Assembly (NCBI GenBank): GCA_039819095.1
Contig: JBCBSP010000001.1
Coordinates: forward strand, 310,001-374,000
Reading direction: 5' to 3'
Source of the DNA: JBCBSP01 sp039819095
Lineage (GTDB): Bacteria > Pseudomonadota > Alphaproteobacteria > Caulobacterales > Maricaulaceae
Length of the DNA stretch: 64,000 nt
Both the position numbers and the translations under genes were made by a program. This document shows positions 8,989-17,215 of this stretch, one piece after another. The notes beneath the pieces were generated by a model. It was given only the letters and a program-made list of their open reading frames with translations. It was not told the origin of the DNA and searched no databases. How positions within the stretch are numbered: the stretch's first letter is position 1; each line of letters opens with the position of its first letter.

Positions 8989-9851
8989 GCGCGTTTTCTG
9001 AGCATTTCTTCAACGCGCCGGACGGCGTGAAGACCTATTATCGGCGCTACCCGGCTGAAGGCGCTGAACAGAAGAGGCCGGTGCTGTGCATGCACGGGCT
9101 GACGCGCAATTCTCGTGATTTTGAAGAGGTCGCCCCGCGCATCGCCGCCATGGGACGCACCGTGATCGCGGTTGATGTGCGCGGACGCGGGCGTTCCGAT
9201 CGCGACCCGAACCCGGACAACTACCTCCCAACCATCTATGTCGACGACATGCTCGGCCTCGCCGATTCGCTGGGGTTGGACGCGCTGGTGGCGCTGGGCA
9301 CCTCGATGGGCGGCTTGATGAGCATGATCATGGCCGCGACCCGGCCCGGACTGATCACCGCTGCGATGATCAACGATATCGGCCCGGTGATCGACCCGAA
9401 GGGCCTGTCACGCATTCAAGGCTATGTCGGCGGAGCGGGACCCTTCAGGAGCTGGGACGAAGCCGCCGAGGCGGCGCGCGGCATTAATGGCGTCGCCTTT
9501 CCCAATGAAACCGGCGCGGACTTCTGGATCGCCTTCGCCAAGCGGCTCTGCCGGGAGCGCGAGGACGGTCTGATCGAGCTGGATTATGACCCGCAAATCG
9601 CCAAGCCGGTTCAGGGCGGCGATGTCGCTCCGCCTGACTTGTGGCCGCTCTTCGATGCGCTCGCCGCGACGCCGCTGCTTCTGGTGCGCGGAGAGATCAC
9701 CGATCTGCTTTCGCTTGACACCGTTGATGAGATGCAGCGCCGTTGTCCTGACATGAAGCGCGCCGATGTCCCGGGAGTCGGCCACGCTCCGCTCCTGACC
9801 GAACCGGCGGCATGGTCCGGTATTGAAGCCTTCCTGAACGAGGTGTCGTGA
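8985..9851 (+). CDS. Alpha/beta hydrolase
   Basis: This 288-residue cytoplasmic hydrolase has an oxyanion-hole region VLCMHGLTRNSRDFE, the nucleophile elbow GTSMGG (Ser about 107), a conserved DVRGRGRSDRDP segment and a catalytic His in GVGHAPLL near the C-terminus. No signal peptide is visible. It overlaps tetR by 4 bases and the next hydrolase gene by 1 base, so the three form one operon. It is probably an esterase or lactonase acting on the substrate handled by the divergent TonB receptor; the exact substrate is unknown. Confidence 0.88.
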   Translation: MSAFSEHFFNAPDGVKTYYRRYPAEGAEQKRPVLCMHGLTRNSRDFEEVAPRIAAMGRTVIAVDVRGRGRSDRDPNPDNYLPTIYVDDMLGLADSLGLDALVALGTSMGGLMSMIMAATRPGLITAAMINDIGPVIDPKGLSRIQGYVGGAGPFRSWDEAAEAARGINGVAFPNETGADFWIAFAKRLCREREDGLIELDYDPQIAKPVQGGDVAPPDLWPLFDALAATPLLLVRGEITDLLSLDTVDEMQRRCPDMKRADVPGVGHAPLLTEPAAWSGIEAFLNEVS

Positions 9852-10804
9852 TGATCTGGCGTATTCTTGGCGTTGTCCTTCTGCTGCTGGTCGCCCTGAC
9901 GGCCTTCATCGTCTGGTCGCACCGGCCGCTCTCACCCGACACGCTTCAAAGCGAATACATGACTGAGGCGGATCGTTTCGTCAGCGCAGCCGGCAGCGAG
10001 TGGCGGGTGCGCGAGACCGGCCCTGAAAGCGCGCCGGCCATCGTGCTGATCCACGGCTTCAGCCACAGCCTTGAGAGCTTTGACGCCTGGGCTGTAGATC
10101 TGCAGACGGACCACCGCGTCATTCGCTTCGACCTGCCCGGTCACGCCCTCACCGGCCCGCGCGACGATGCGGCCTATTCCAACGCGGCGACCACCGAGCA
10201 GGTTGCAGCGCTGCTCGACGAGATTGCGCCGGAGCGCTTCGTGATCGGCGGCAACTCGCTCGGCGGCCTCATCGCCTGGCGCTACGCGGCGATGCACCCG
10301 GATCGCGTGGACGGCCTCGTCCTGATCAGTTCAGGCGGCTACCCCAATTTGGGCGTGGGTGATGAACCGCTCGAAGCGCCAGGCGCGGTTCAGTTCTTCC
10401 TGCGCACGGCGCCGGCGGCGGGCGTTCAGCAAGCCACGGCGGCGCTCTATGGCGATCCCAGCCGGATCACGCCGGAACGCCTTGAACGCATTCGCGACCT
10501 GATGCGCACTGAAGGCGTGGGCGAGGCGCTCATTGAACGCATCTCGCAATTCACCCTGCCCGACCCGGAACCCATGCTGGCGCAGATCAGCGCTCCGGCG
10601 TTGATCCTGTGGGGGGCTGCGGACGTGATGATCCCCTCAGAGCACGCCGCACGCTATGAGGCCGCCCTTGCGGACGCCGAGGCGGTCGTGCTGGACGGGG
10701 TCGGCCACATGGCGATGGAAGAGGCGCCGGAAGAGACCTTGCCGATCTTGCGCCGCTTCCTGGACGGACTTGGCGCCGAGGCTGACACCATCGCGGCGGA
10801 ATAG
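9851..10804 (+). CDS. Membrane-anchored alpha/beta hydrolase
   Basis: This 317-residue hydrolase begins with an uncleaved-looking membrane segment (MIWRILGVVLLLLVALTAFI), which suggests anchoring to the inner membrane with the catalytic domain in the periplasm. Motifs are VLIHGFSHSLESFD, FDLPGHALTG, the elbow GGNSLGG (Ser about 136) and the catalytic His in GVGHMAMEEAP. Its ATG overlaps the stop of the preceding gene (TGATG); a GTG three bases earlier is an alternative start. It is the third gene of the tetR operon and may hydrolyse the incoming substrate before inner-membrane transport. Confidence 0.85.
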   Translation: MIWRILGVVLLLLVALTAFIVWSHRPLSPDTLQSEYMTEADRFVSAAGSEWRVRETGPESAPAIVLIHGFSHSLESFDAWAVDLQTDHRVIRFDLPGHALTGPRDDAAYSNAATTEQVAALLDEIAPERFVIGGNSLGGLIAWRYAAMHPDRVDGLVLISSGGYPNLGVGDEPLEAPGAVQFFLRTAPAAGVQQATAALYGDPSRITPERLERIRDLMRTEGVGEALIERISQFTLPDPEPMLAQISAPALILWGAADVMIPSEHAARYEAALADAEAVVLDGVGHMAMEEAPEETLPILRRFLDGLGAEADTIAAE

Positions 10805-10807
10805 ACC

Positions 10808-11167
10808 TCAGGCGCCGTCCTGCGCCAGAACGATCTGACCGGTGGGCGGGTCCATTCGGAAGACCGGAAAACCGGCTTCCTTCCAAGCGCCGATGCCGCC
10901 GGCCATATGCCCGGTCACGTTCACGCCTGCGGCCTGACAGGCTTCGGCAGCACGCGCCGAACGTCCGCCGGACTTGCAGTGCAAAATCACGCGGCGGTCA
11001 GCGTCTGTCGGCATGGCGGACGGATCAAAGGTCGAAAGGGCGTGCAGAAGCGCGCCGGGAATGCGTTCAGCCTCATACTCGGCCGGTTCGCGCACATCGA
11101 TGAGCAGCATCGTGCCGGAATCGAGCCCGGCCTTGATGTCTTCTGGCGTGAGATCTTCAACCGGCAT
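10808..11167 (-). CDS. Rhodanese-domain protein
   Basis: This 119-residue single-domain rhodanese has LLIDVREPAEYEAERIPGAL, the active-site Cys in ILHCKSGGRS and GGIGAWKEAGFPV near the end. It would move sulfane sulfur from a donor to an acceptor. The ATG at 11167 has AAGGAG 7 bases upstream; a longer in-frame extension does not. It is divergent from a persulfide dioxygenase-like gene 90 bases away, which suggests a joint role in sulfide or persulfide detoxification, although no ArsR/BigR-type regulator is nearby. Confidence 0.9.
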   Translation of the reverse strand: MPVEDLTPEDIKAGLDSGTMLLIDVREPAEYEAERIPGALLHALSTFDPSAMPTDADRRVILHCKSGGRSARAAEACQAAGVNVTGHMAGGIGAWKEAGFPVFRMDPPTGQIVLAQDGA

Positions 11168-11257
11168 GGCGCAACTCCTTGACTGGCGCGACTTCAAAGG
11201 GTGACTCGTGTTCTATCTCACAATGCCTGACCGAGTTTGCAAGCCGGAGACCGACCG

Positions 11258-12127
11258 ATGACACAGCGCCCGCGCGTGGACGCCTGGTTTGACACCGACA
11301 GCTGTACGGTCAGCTACCTGGCGACCTGTGAGGAAACCGGCGCATGCGCCATCATTGATCCGGTGCTGGATTTCGAGGCCTGTTCCGGGCGCACCGCGAC
11401 CCACTCGGCGGAAGTCATACTCGGCGAGATCGAAGCGCGCGGGCTGAACTGCGAGCTGATCATCGAGACCCATGTCCATGCCGACCACCTGTCCGGCGCG
11501 CCTTTCCTTCGCAAACGGCTGGGCGCGCCCATCGCCATCGGCGCCCATATCGCGGAGGTGCAGCGCGCCTTCGCACCCATCTATGCGCTGGAGGGCGAGC
11601 TCGACTGCGACGGGGCGCCGTTTGATCGATTGCTTGACGATGAGGCGCGTTTCTCTGTCGGCAAGGTCAAGGCGCAGGCTTTTCACACGCCGGGCCATAC
11701 CCCGGCCTGCATGAGCTATCTCATCGGTGATGCTCTGTTTGTCGGGGATACGCTGTTCATGCCGGATTTCGGCACGGCGCGATGCGATTTTCCCGGCGGC
11801 GATGCGCGCGCGCTCTACCGCTCCATCCAGCGGCTCTACGCCCTGCCCGATGAAACGCGCGTCTTCACCTGCCATGACTACAAGGCGCCCGGGCGCGATC
11901 ACTACGCCTGGGAAACCACGCTCGCCCAACAGAAGACGGGCAATGTGCACATCCATGCCGGGGTCAGCGAGGACGAGTTCGTCGCCATGCGAACCGAACG
12001 CGACGCCATCCTGCCCATGCCCCGGCTGATGCTGCCATCGGTGCAGGTGAATATCGCCGCCGGCGAGCTGCCCGATGAGGACCCCCAGGGCCGCCGCTTC
12101 CTGAAATTGCCGCTGAACGCGTTTTAG
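11258..12127 (+). CDS. Metallo-beta-lactamase-fold hydrolase, persulfide dioxygenase-like
   Basis: This 289-residue protein has the metal motif THVHADHLSGA, a second His in HTPGHTPACMSY, the Asp in VGDTLFMPDFGTAR and CHDYKAPG near the end. This pattern fits the ETHE1/Blh group, which oxidises glutathione persulfide, better than glyoxalase II. ATG 11258 is chosen because GGAGA precedes it. Divergence from a rhodanese gene supports a sulfur role. The enzyme could also be another member of the glyoxalase II superfamily. Confidence 0.82.
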   Translation: MTQRPRVDAWFDTDSCTVSYLATCEETGACAIIDPVLDFEACSGRTATHSAEVILGEIEARGLNCELIIETHVHADHLSGAPFLRKRLGAPIAIGAHIAEVQRAFAPIYALEGELDCDGAPFDRLLDDEARFSVGKVKAQAFHTPGHTPACMSYLIGDALFVGDTLFMPDFGTARCDFPGGDARALYRSIQRLYALPDETRVFTCHDYKAPGRDHYAWETTLAQQKTGNVHIHAGVSEDEFVAMRTERDAILPMPRLMLPSVQVNIAAGELPDEDPQGRRFLKLPLNAF

Positions 12128-12184
12128 CTCGCAAGGACAACAGTGGGCGGGTATCCTGATGCCTCACGGATTTGAGGTGTTGTG

Positions 12185-12538
12185 ATGAGCTATGTTGAAG
12201 GCTTCGTGCTGCCCGTGCCGAACTCTGCGCGGGACGCCTATATCGAACACGCCCGGTATTCCGGCGAGATATTCAAGGAATACGGCATGGTCTCCATGGT
12301 GGAGTGCTGGGGCGATGATGTTCCAGAGGGCAAGCTGACCTCCTTTCCCCTGGCGGTGAAGCTCCAAGCCGATGAAACGGTCGTCTTCTCCTGGGTGGTC
12401 TGGCCGGACAAGGCGACGCGGGACGCCGGCTGGGAAAAGATCATGGCCGATCCGCGGATGAACGACGAAAGCATGGCCATGCCCTTCGATGGCAAGCGCA
12501 TGATCTTCGGCGGCTTCGTGCCTGTCGTGGAAATGTAG
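12185..12538 (+). CDS. DUF1428 (YbaA-like) family protein
   Basis: This 117-residue cytoplasmic protein starts MSYVEGFVLPVPNSARDAY, with ECWGDDVPEGKLTSFPLAVK and a terminal GKRMIFGGFVPVVEM. These are the landmarks of the DUF1428/YbaA family, a ferredoxin-like fold of unknown function related to dimeric alpha-beta barrel proteins. A GTG three bases upstream is an alternative start. It stands alone, on the same strand as the persulfide dioxygenase-like gene and convergent with mrp. Confidence 0.85.
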   Translation: MSYVEGFVLPVPNSARDAYIEHARYSGEIFKEYGMVSMVECWGDDVPEGKLTSFPLAVKLQADETVVFSWVVWPDKATRDAGWEKIMADPRMNDESMAMPFDGKRMIFGGFVPVVEM

Positions 12539-12568
12539 GCAGCGTGGTTTAGCCGGCGTTGGCGCGCC

Positions 12569-13648
12569 CTACCCTTCAAACCGGATTTCAGGCGCAGGCC
12601 GGTTGACGCTGTCGGCTGAGGTTAGCATGGCTTCAGCCGCACGCGCGAAGGCCTGAGCAACCGGCCCGTCGCCGAGCGCGACCGGGCGGCCCTCATCAGA
12701 GGCTTCGCGCAGCTCCGGGTGCAGCGGGATTTCGCCCAGGAAGGGCGCGCCAAGCCGATCGGCTTCAGCGCGAGCGCCGCCGCGCCCGAAAATCTCCGTG
12801 CCCTCCCCGCAATGCGGGCAGAGGAAGAAGCTCATATTCTCCACCACGCCGAGAATGGGAATGGCGGTCTTGTCGAAAAGGGCGATCGCCTTCTTCGCGT
12901 CATCAAGGGCCAGATTCTGCGGCGTGGACACCACGACCGCGCCGGTGATCGGCGCGCTCTGGGCCAGCGCCAACTGCGCATCGCCGGTGCCGGGCGGCAT
13001 ATCGATGATCAGCACATCCAGCTCGCCCCAATCCACCTCGCCAAGGAATTGCCGGATCGCGCCAGTGACCATCGGTCCGCGCCAGACGACTGCTTCGCGT
13101 TCGCCGACGAGGAAACCCATCGACACCATCTTGATGCCGAACGCCTCCAGAGGCTCGATGCCTGCATCGGTCTTGCGCAGGCCCGGCGCTTCATTCAGCC
13201 CGAACAGGCGCGGCGCTGAGGGACCGTAAACATCAGCGTCCATGAAACCGGTTTTCAGTCCCAGCTTCATGCAGGCGGCGGCGAGATTGGCCGCGACGGT
13301 GGACTTGCCCACCCCGCCCTTGCCCGAGCCGACCGCGATGACATAGCGCGCCGGCGCCGCGATGGGCGCGGTCCCGCCATCGGCGTTCACGCGCGGCTTG
13401 CCTTTTTGAGCCGGCGCGGCGCCTTCAAAGATCACCCGGACCCGCTCTACCTCGGACAGCGCAGTGAGCGCGCCTTCGACCGCCGATTTCAACGCGCCGG
13501 CATCCTCGTCGCGCTCCGGCGCGGTCAACAGAACGGTGGCCACGCCGCCGCGCAGATCCAGTCCGGCCATGCGCCCGCTCTCAGGCAAGGGCGCGCCGGA
13601 GCGTGGATCGACGATGGCGGAAAGGGCGGAGGAGAGCGCTTCGGTCAT
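12569..13648 (-). CDS. mrp: Mrp/ApbC iron-sulfur cluster carrier ATPase
   Basis: This 359-residue protein has an N-terminal MIP18-like region (residues 1-80), an Ala/Pro-rich linker and a ParA-like ATPase domain. That domain carries the deviant Walker A GSGKGGVGKST (about residues 107-117), DADVYGPSAPRLFG and IDMPPGTGDAQL. The CPHC pair in FFLCPHCGEGTEIFG provides the two cysteines that bridge a cluster in the dimer. It is inferred to bind and transfer Fe-S clusters to client apoproteins. It is a monocistronic minus-strand gene. Confidence 0.93.
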   Translation of the reverse strand: MTEALSSALSAIVDPRSGAPLPESGRMAGLDLRGGVATVLLTAPERDEDAGALKSAVEGALTALSEVERVRVIFEGAAPAQKGKPRVNADGGTAPIAAPARYVIAVGSGKGGVGKSTVAANLAAACMKLGLKTGFMDADVYGPSAPRLFGLNEAPGLRKTDAGIEPLEAFGIKMVSMGFLVGEREAVVWRGPMVTGAIRQFLGEVDWGELDVLIIDMPPGTGDAQLALAQSAPITGAVVVSTPQNLALDDAKKAIALFDKTAIPILGVVENMSFFLCPHCGEGTEIFGRGGARAEADRLGAPFLGEIPLHPELREASDEGRPVALGDGPVAQAFARAAEAMLTSADSVNRPAPEIRFEG

Positions 13649-13736
13649 GGCGCAGATTTAGACGAGCCGGAAGGACGCGACCACCAAAACCGGCAGGCGG
13701 CTCAGTTTTCCGGCTGCGTCGTGATAAAGCCTCGTC

Positions 13737-14324
13737 ATGCGACCCAGCCTCGAAGACCTCATCGCCACGCTGAGACACCGCTGCACCGGAGCGAAAACCG
13801 CAAGCGTCATCGCGCTCGACGGTCGCAGCGGCGTTGGCAAATCCACGCTCGCTCAACAGCTCGCGGCCCGGCTGAACGCCGCCATCATCCCATGCGACGA
13901 TTTCTACGCCGGCGGGGTGGAGCTGCGCCGAGAGCCGCCGGACCAGCTTGCCGATCTATGCCTGGATCGAGACCGCCTGAAATCAGTCCTGGCGCGGGTG
14001 AAATCGGGAAGACCTGCGCACTATCACGCCTTCGACTGGTCCGCCTTTGACGGTCGGCTCGGTACTGAGCCCACAAGAGTGGAACCGGCTCCGGTTATCA
14101 TTGTGGAAGGGGTCTACGCCGCACACCCCGATCTACGTCCCCTCATTGATCTGGCGGTGCTGGTCGAACTCGACGAACCAGAACGGATGAAGCGACTCGT
14201 CGCCCGCGAAGGTCGGATCAGCGATTGGGAAGGCCAATGGCATCGCGCCGAAAACTGGTATTTCACTCAGCTGGCGCCGCACGAGGCATACGATCTCATC
14301 GTGGATGCCGCCGAGGCGCAATGA
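13737..14324 (+). CDS. Uridine kinase-like P-loop protein
   Basis: This 195-residue protein has Walker A GRSGVGKST (residues 29-37), IIPCDDFYAGG where uridine kinases bind the nucleoside, IVEGVYAAHPDL and a lid-like segment LVAREGRISDWEGQWHRAE. It is shorter than typical Udk enzymes, and the substrate may be a nucleoside, a vitamin or another small molecule. It is divergent from mrp (88 bases) and about 110 bases upstream of the tRNA-Ser gene, with no clear operon partner. Confidence 0.75.
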   Translation: MRPSLEDLIATLRHRCTGAKTASVIALDGRSGVGKSTLAQQLAARLNAAIIPCDDFYAGGVELRREPPDQLADLCLDRDRLKSVLARVKSGRPAHYHAFDWSAFDGRLGTEPTRVEPAPVIIVEGVYAAHPDLRPLIDLAVLVELDEPERMKRLVAREGRISDWEGQWHRAENWYFTQLAPHEAYDLIVDAAEAQ

Positions 14325-14438
14325 CCACCGCCAGGCTGGCGCCCGGACGCTCGCAGCTTTTCAGCCCGCCCAGCCCACTGCGTTGAGTTGGGCCATCACG
14401 CTTGATCGCGTGGAGCAATCTTGGCTACACCGGTCAGT

Positions 14439-14529
14439 GGAGACGTGGCCGAGTGGTCGAAGGCGCTCCCCTGCTAAGGGAGTATACCTCAAAAGGGTAT
14501 CGAGGGTTCGAATCCCTTCGTCTCCGCCA
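14439..14529 (+). tRNA. tRNA-Ser (anticodon GCU)
   Basis: The 7-base acceptor arms GGAGACG and CGTCTCC enclose a complete class II tRNA fold: a D arm with TGGCCGAGTGG, an anticodon stem CTCCC/GGGAG with loop CTGCTAA (anticodon GCT), a long variable arm and a T arm with GGTTCGAATCC. The discriminator is G and the CCA end is encoded (14527-14529). A weak TTGATC/TACACC promoter pair lies just upstream (14402-14431). Confidence 0.97.
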
Positions 14530-14596
14530 GCTTTTCTTCTGGCGAGCTTAGAGTGACCGGAAGCACATGTGCGCTCCCGGCCAATCTCATTTCAGC

Positions 14597-17083
14597 CTAC
14601 CTCACCTGCCCCGCAACCGCTTCCAGAACTTCGCTCAGCGCCGTCAGCCGCGCCGCTGTGGCTGCATCGTCATCATCATCCGGCAACGCGTCCGCATGCT
14701 CGCTCAACGCTGCAGCCAGGGCTTGGTCTGACGCGCCCGCCTCCATGTGCTCGGCGGCGCCGGAGAGCGCGGCTCGCAGCTCGGCGAGGGTTTCTGCGCT
14801 GAGCGTCTGTGAGCGCTCCAGCTGGTCAAGATAGGCCAGCGCGATGACCGGGTGGTCGGGCCAGCTGACCGGGGTCTGGGTCTGCGGGTTGAAGATCTCG
14901 CCCTGATCAGCAAGCGCGGCGGCGGCGATTTCGTTCTCCGTCAGGTGCTCGGTCGCGGTCAGTTCAAGCACGTCCAGCCCGCGCACGATCTCGGTGGCGT
15001 AGATGCGCCCGTCATACCAGTAGGAGGACCAGAACCCGCCGAGCACGCGTTGTTCGGCGTCGATCGGTCCGCGGTCGAAAAAGCCGATCTCGACCGGGTT
15101 GGCGCTGTCGGTGAAGTCGATCAGCGACAGCCCGCCCTGATACCAGGACTGGATGAAGAGATCACGGCCCGGCACCGGCACGATGGAGCCGTTATGGGCG
15201 ACGCAATTCTCCTTGTCCGACTGGGCGGTCGGGATTTTGAAATGCGAGCGATATTCCAGCTTGCCGTCGACAATGTCGTAAAAGGCGTTCGCGCCCCAGT
15301 TCATCGGGTCCTGCGCCTGGCAGCGCGGGCGCCAGCCCCCGCCCCACTCATCGGTGAACAGCACGGTCTCGCCATCATTGTCGAACGTGGCCGAGTGCCA
15401 GTAGGCGAAGCCGGTATCGACCACGGCGTCGATGCGCTCCGGCGCACGCGGATCGGTGATGTCGAACAGCACCCCATTGCCCGAGCAGGCGCCGGCGGCC
15501 AGGTTCAGCGAGGGGAAGACGGTGATGTCATGGCACTCATCGGTGCGGCTGGTGGTCTGGGTGCCGTCGCCATGATCGCCGCCCTGCCAGAGCCCGGCGA
15601 TCTCGCCAGTGTCCTCATCGGCAAAGACGGTCGGGCTGTCGATGATGCGCGCCTGGGACGGGTCATCAACCGGAATTTCCACCACATCAATGCGGAACAG
15701 CGCGGTTCGGGTGTCGCCCATCACCTCGCCGACGCAGCCGGCGAGCTCTTCTTCGTCGCGCACCCGGCCAATGCCGGAATTATAGACGATGATAGTGCCG
15801 TCCGCGTCGGGGCCGGAGACCACCGAGTGGGTGTGCGAGCCGCGGCAGGTCTGCACCTGGCCAACCTGAAGCGGCGCCAGCGGGTTGGAAATGTCGAAGA
15901 TGCGCAGGCCCCGGAACCGATCCGGGCTGATGTCTTCAGGCACGCCCTGCCGGCCGCAATCGACGCGCCCGCGCGTGTCCTCGACCGACATGATCAGGAT
16001 ATCGCCGACGATGGAGACATCCCCCTGCCCGCCCGGACAGATCACCGAGCTGATGAGGTCTGGATCACCCGCGCCCAGGCGGTAAAGATTGAAGCCGTGA
16101 TAATTGCCGACAGCCATCAGATCGCCGGCGAAGGCGAGATCGGTGTTGGAAAAGCTCAAGAAGGGCGAGCGCTCGCCAAAGCGGCGTTCTTCCTCGCCGC
16201 GTTCGCCGTCTTCATCGGCGTCTTCTTCCTCTTCGGACGGGATTTCCGGGCGCAGCCCCGCCGGGTTCTCCGGATCGAAGAAGCCAGCTGGCTTGGCCAA
16301 AGAGGAAACCAGGCTGAGGCCCGCGATCGCCTGCTCGGCGTCCTGGAACCCGGCCGCGAGATTGGAGCGCGGATCCTCATCAAGCTCGCGCAGCATGGCG
16401 CTCATCTGATCGATTTCAGCCTGCTGCTCGCTTTTTACGTCATTGGCGAAATTGAACAGGACCGGGTCGAAGGCCGAGCCGCGCTGGGCGAAGAGATGAT
16501 CGACCATCTCGATGGCGCCCTCATGGTGGCGGATCATCAGCTCAAAGAAGAGTCGGTCAAAGGCCACGCCGCTGGAGGCGGCAAGCTCAGCCATCTGTTC
16601 GGGAGTGGCCATGCCGGCCATGTTGGAGTGGTCCATCGCACCGTGATGAGCGCCATGCCCGCCGTGATCGCCATGACCTTCATGCGCACTATGATCGCCA
16701 TGCATGGCCGCCTCGCCGGTCGGGTCCGGCGCGTGCTCGCCGCGATCGGTGAGCCAGGACTGCATAAAGTCGATCTCATCAGCCTGGGTCGCGTCGATGC
16801 GACCGGCCAGCGTGACAAGGCTTTCCCGATTGGTCCGGTCGCCCACCAGCGCCGCCATATCGACGGCCTGCTGATGGTGAATGATCATGCCCTGCATGAA
16901 GGCGACATCGTCCTGCGAGTAACGGTTATCGGCCAGCTGCACCGCCTCGTCCTCGCTCAGCGCGCGGCTGGCTTCACCCGGCGCGCCGGGCTGGAGGATC
17001 GGCGCCTGCTGGGCGGCAACGCTCGCGCTAAGAAGAGCTGCAAGGCTGGTTCCAGCAAGCAAGGCGGCGATATTCATGGACAT
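14597..17083 (-). CDS. Exported DUF305 and LVIVD-repeat fusion protein
   Basis: This 828-residue protein has a signal peptide (about residues 1-24). A DUF305 ferritin-like four-helix domain has two half-motifs, MQGMIIHHQQAVDMA and ELMIRHHEGAIEMVDHLF, separated by a His/Gly-rich loop (about residues 120-155). After an acidic linker (about 275-300) comes a large beta-propeller-like part with LVIVD-type repeats (GLRIFDISNPLAP, GVLFDITDPRAPERI, GLSLIDFTDSANPVEIG). The ATG at 17083 has GGGGA upstream. The His/Met-rich part suggests periplasmic metal (copper) binding. The function of the fusion is unknown. Confidence 0.85.
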   Translation of the reverse strand: MSMNIAALLAGTSLAALLSASVAAQQAPILQPGAPGEASRALSEDEAVQLADNRYSQDDVAFMQGMIIHHQQAVDMAALVGDRTNRESLVTLAGRIDATQADEIDFMQSWLTDRGEHAPDPTGEAAMHGDHSAHEGHGDHGGHGAHHGAMDHSNMAGMATPEQMAELAASSGVAFDRLFFELMIRHHEGAIEMVDHLFAQRGSAFDPVLFNFANDVKSEQQAEIDQMSAMLRELDEDPRSNLAAGFQDAEQAIAGLSLVSSLAKPAGFFDPENPAGLRPEIPSEEEEDADEDGERGEEERRFGERSPFLSFSNTDLAFAGDLMAVGNYHGFNLYRLGAGDPDLISSVICPGGQGDVSIVGDILIMSVEDTRGRVDCGRQGVPEDISPDRFRGLRIFDISNPLAPLQVGQVQTCRGSHTHSVVSGPDADGTIIVYNSGIGRVRDEEELAGCVGEVMGDTRTALFRIDVVEIPVDDPSQARIIDSPTVFADEDTGEIAGLWQGGDHGDGTQTTSRTDECHDITVFPSLNLAAGACSGNGVLFDITDPRAPERIDAVVDTGFAYWHSATFDNDGETVLFTDEWGGGWRPRCQAQDPMNWGANAFYDIVDGKLEYRSHFKIPTAQSDKENCVAHNGSIVPVPGRDLFIQSWYQGGLSLIDFTDSANPVEIGFFDRGPIDAEQRVLGGFWSSYWYDGRIYATEIVRGLDVLELTATEHLTENEIAAAALADQGEIFNPQTQTPVSWPDHPVIALAYLDQLERSQTLSAETLAELRAALSGAAEHMEAGASDQALAAALSEHADALPDDDDDAATAARLTALSEVLEAVAGQVR

Positions 17084-17215
17084 GGTCAACTTCCCCGAAA
17101 TTCATCTGATTGGGGGAAAGTGTAGCGAAGGCCCGCCATCCGGCAAGCACGGCTTGCTTGATCGCGCCTTTGGCTGAGGTCACTATCGCTAAGTCAAGGA
17201 GATGGGGAAGGTCTT

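Noticed and set aside
14560..14580. Hairpin between tRNA-Ser and the LVIVD gene as a terminator
   Set aside because: The stem is imperfect (CCGGAAGC against GCGCTCCCGG) and no T-run follows in either direction.
14852..17125. Long plus-strand reading frame of 757 codons opposite the DUF305-LVIVD gene
   Set aside because: It mirrors a well-supported gene codon for codon, has Arg/Val/Gly-rich composition without motifs and no ribosome site. High GC makes such shadows common here.
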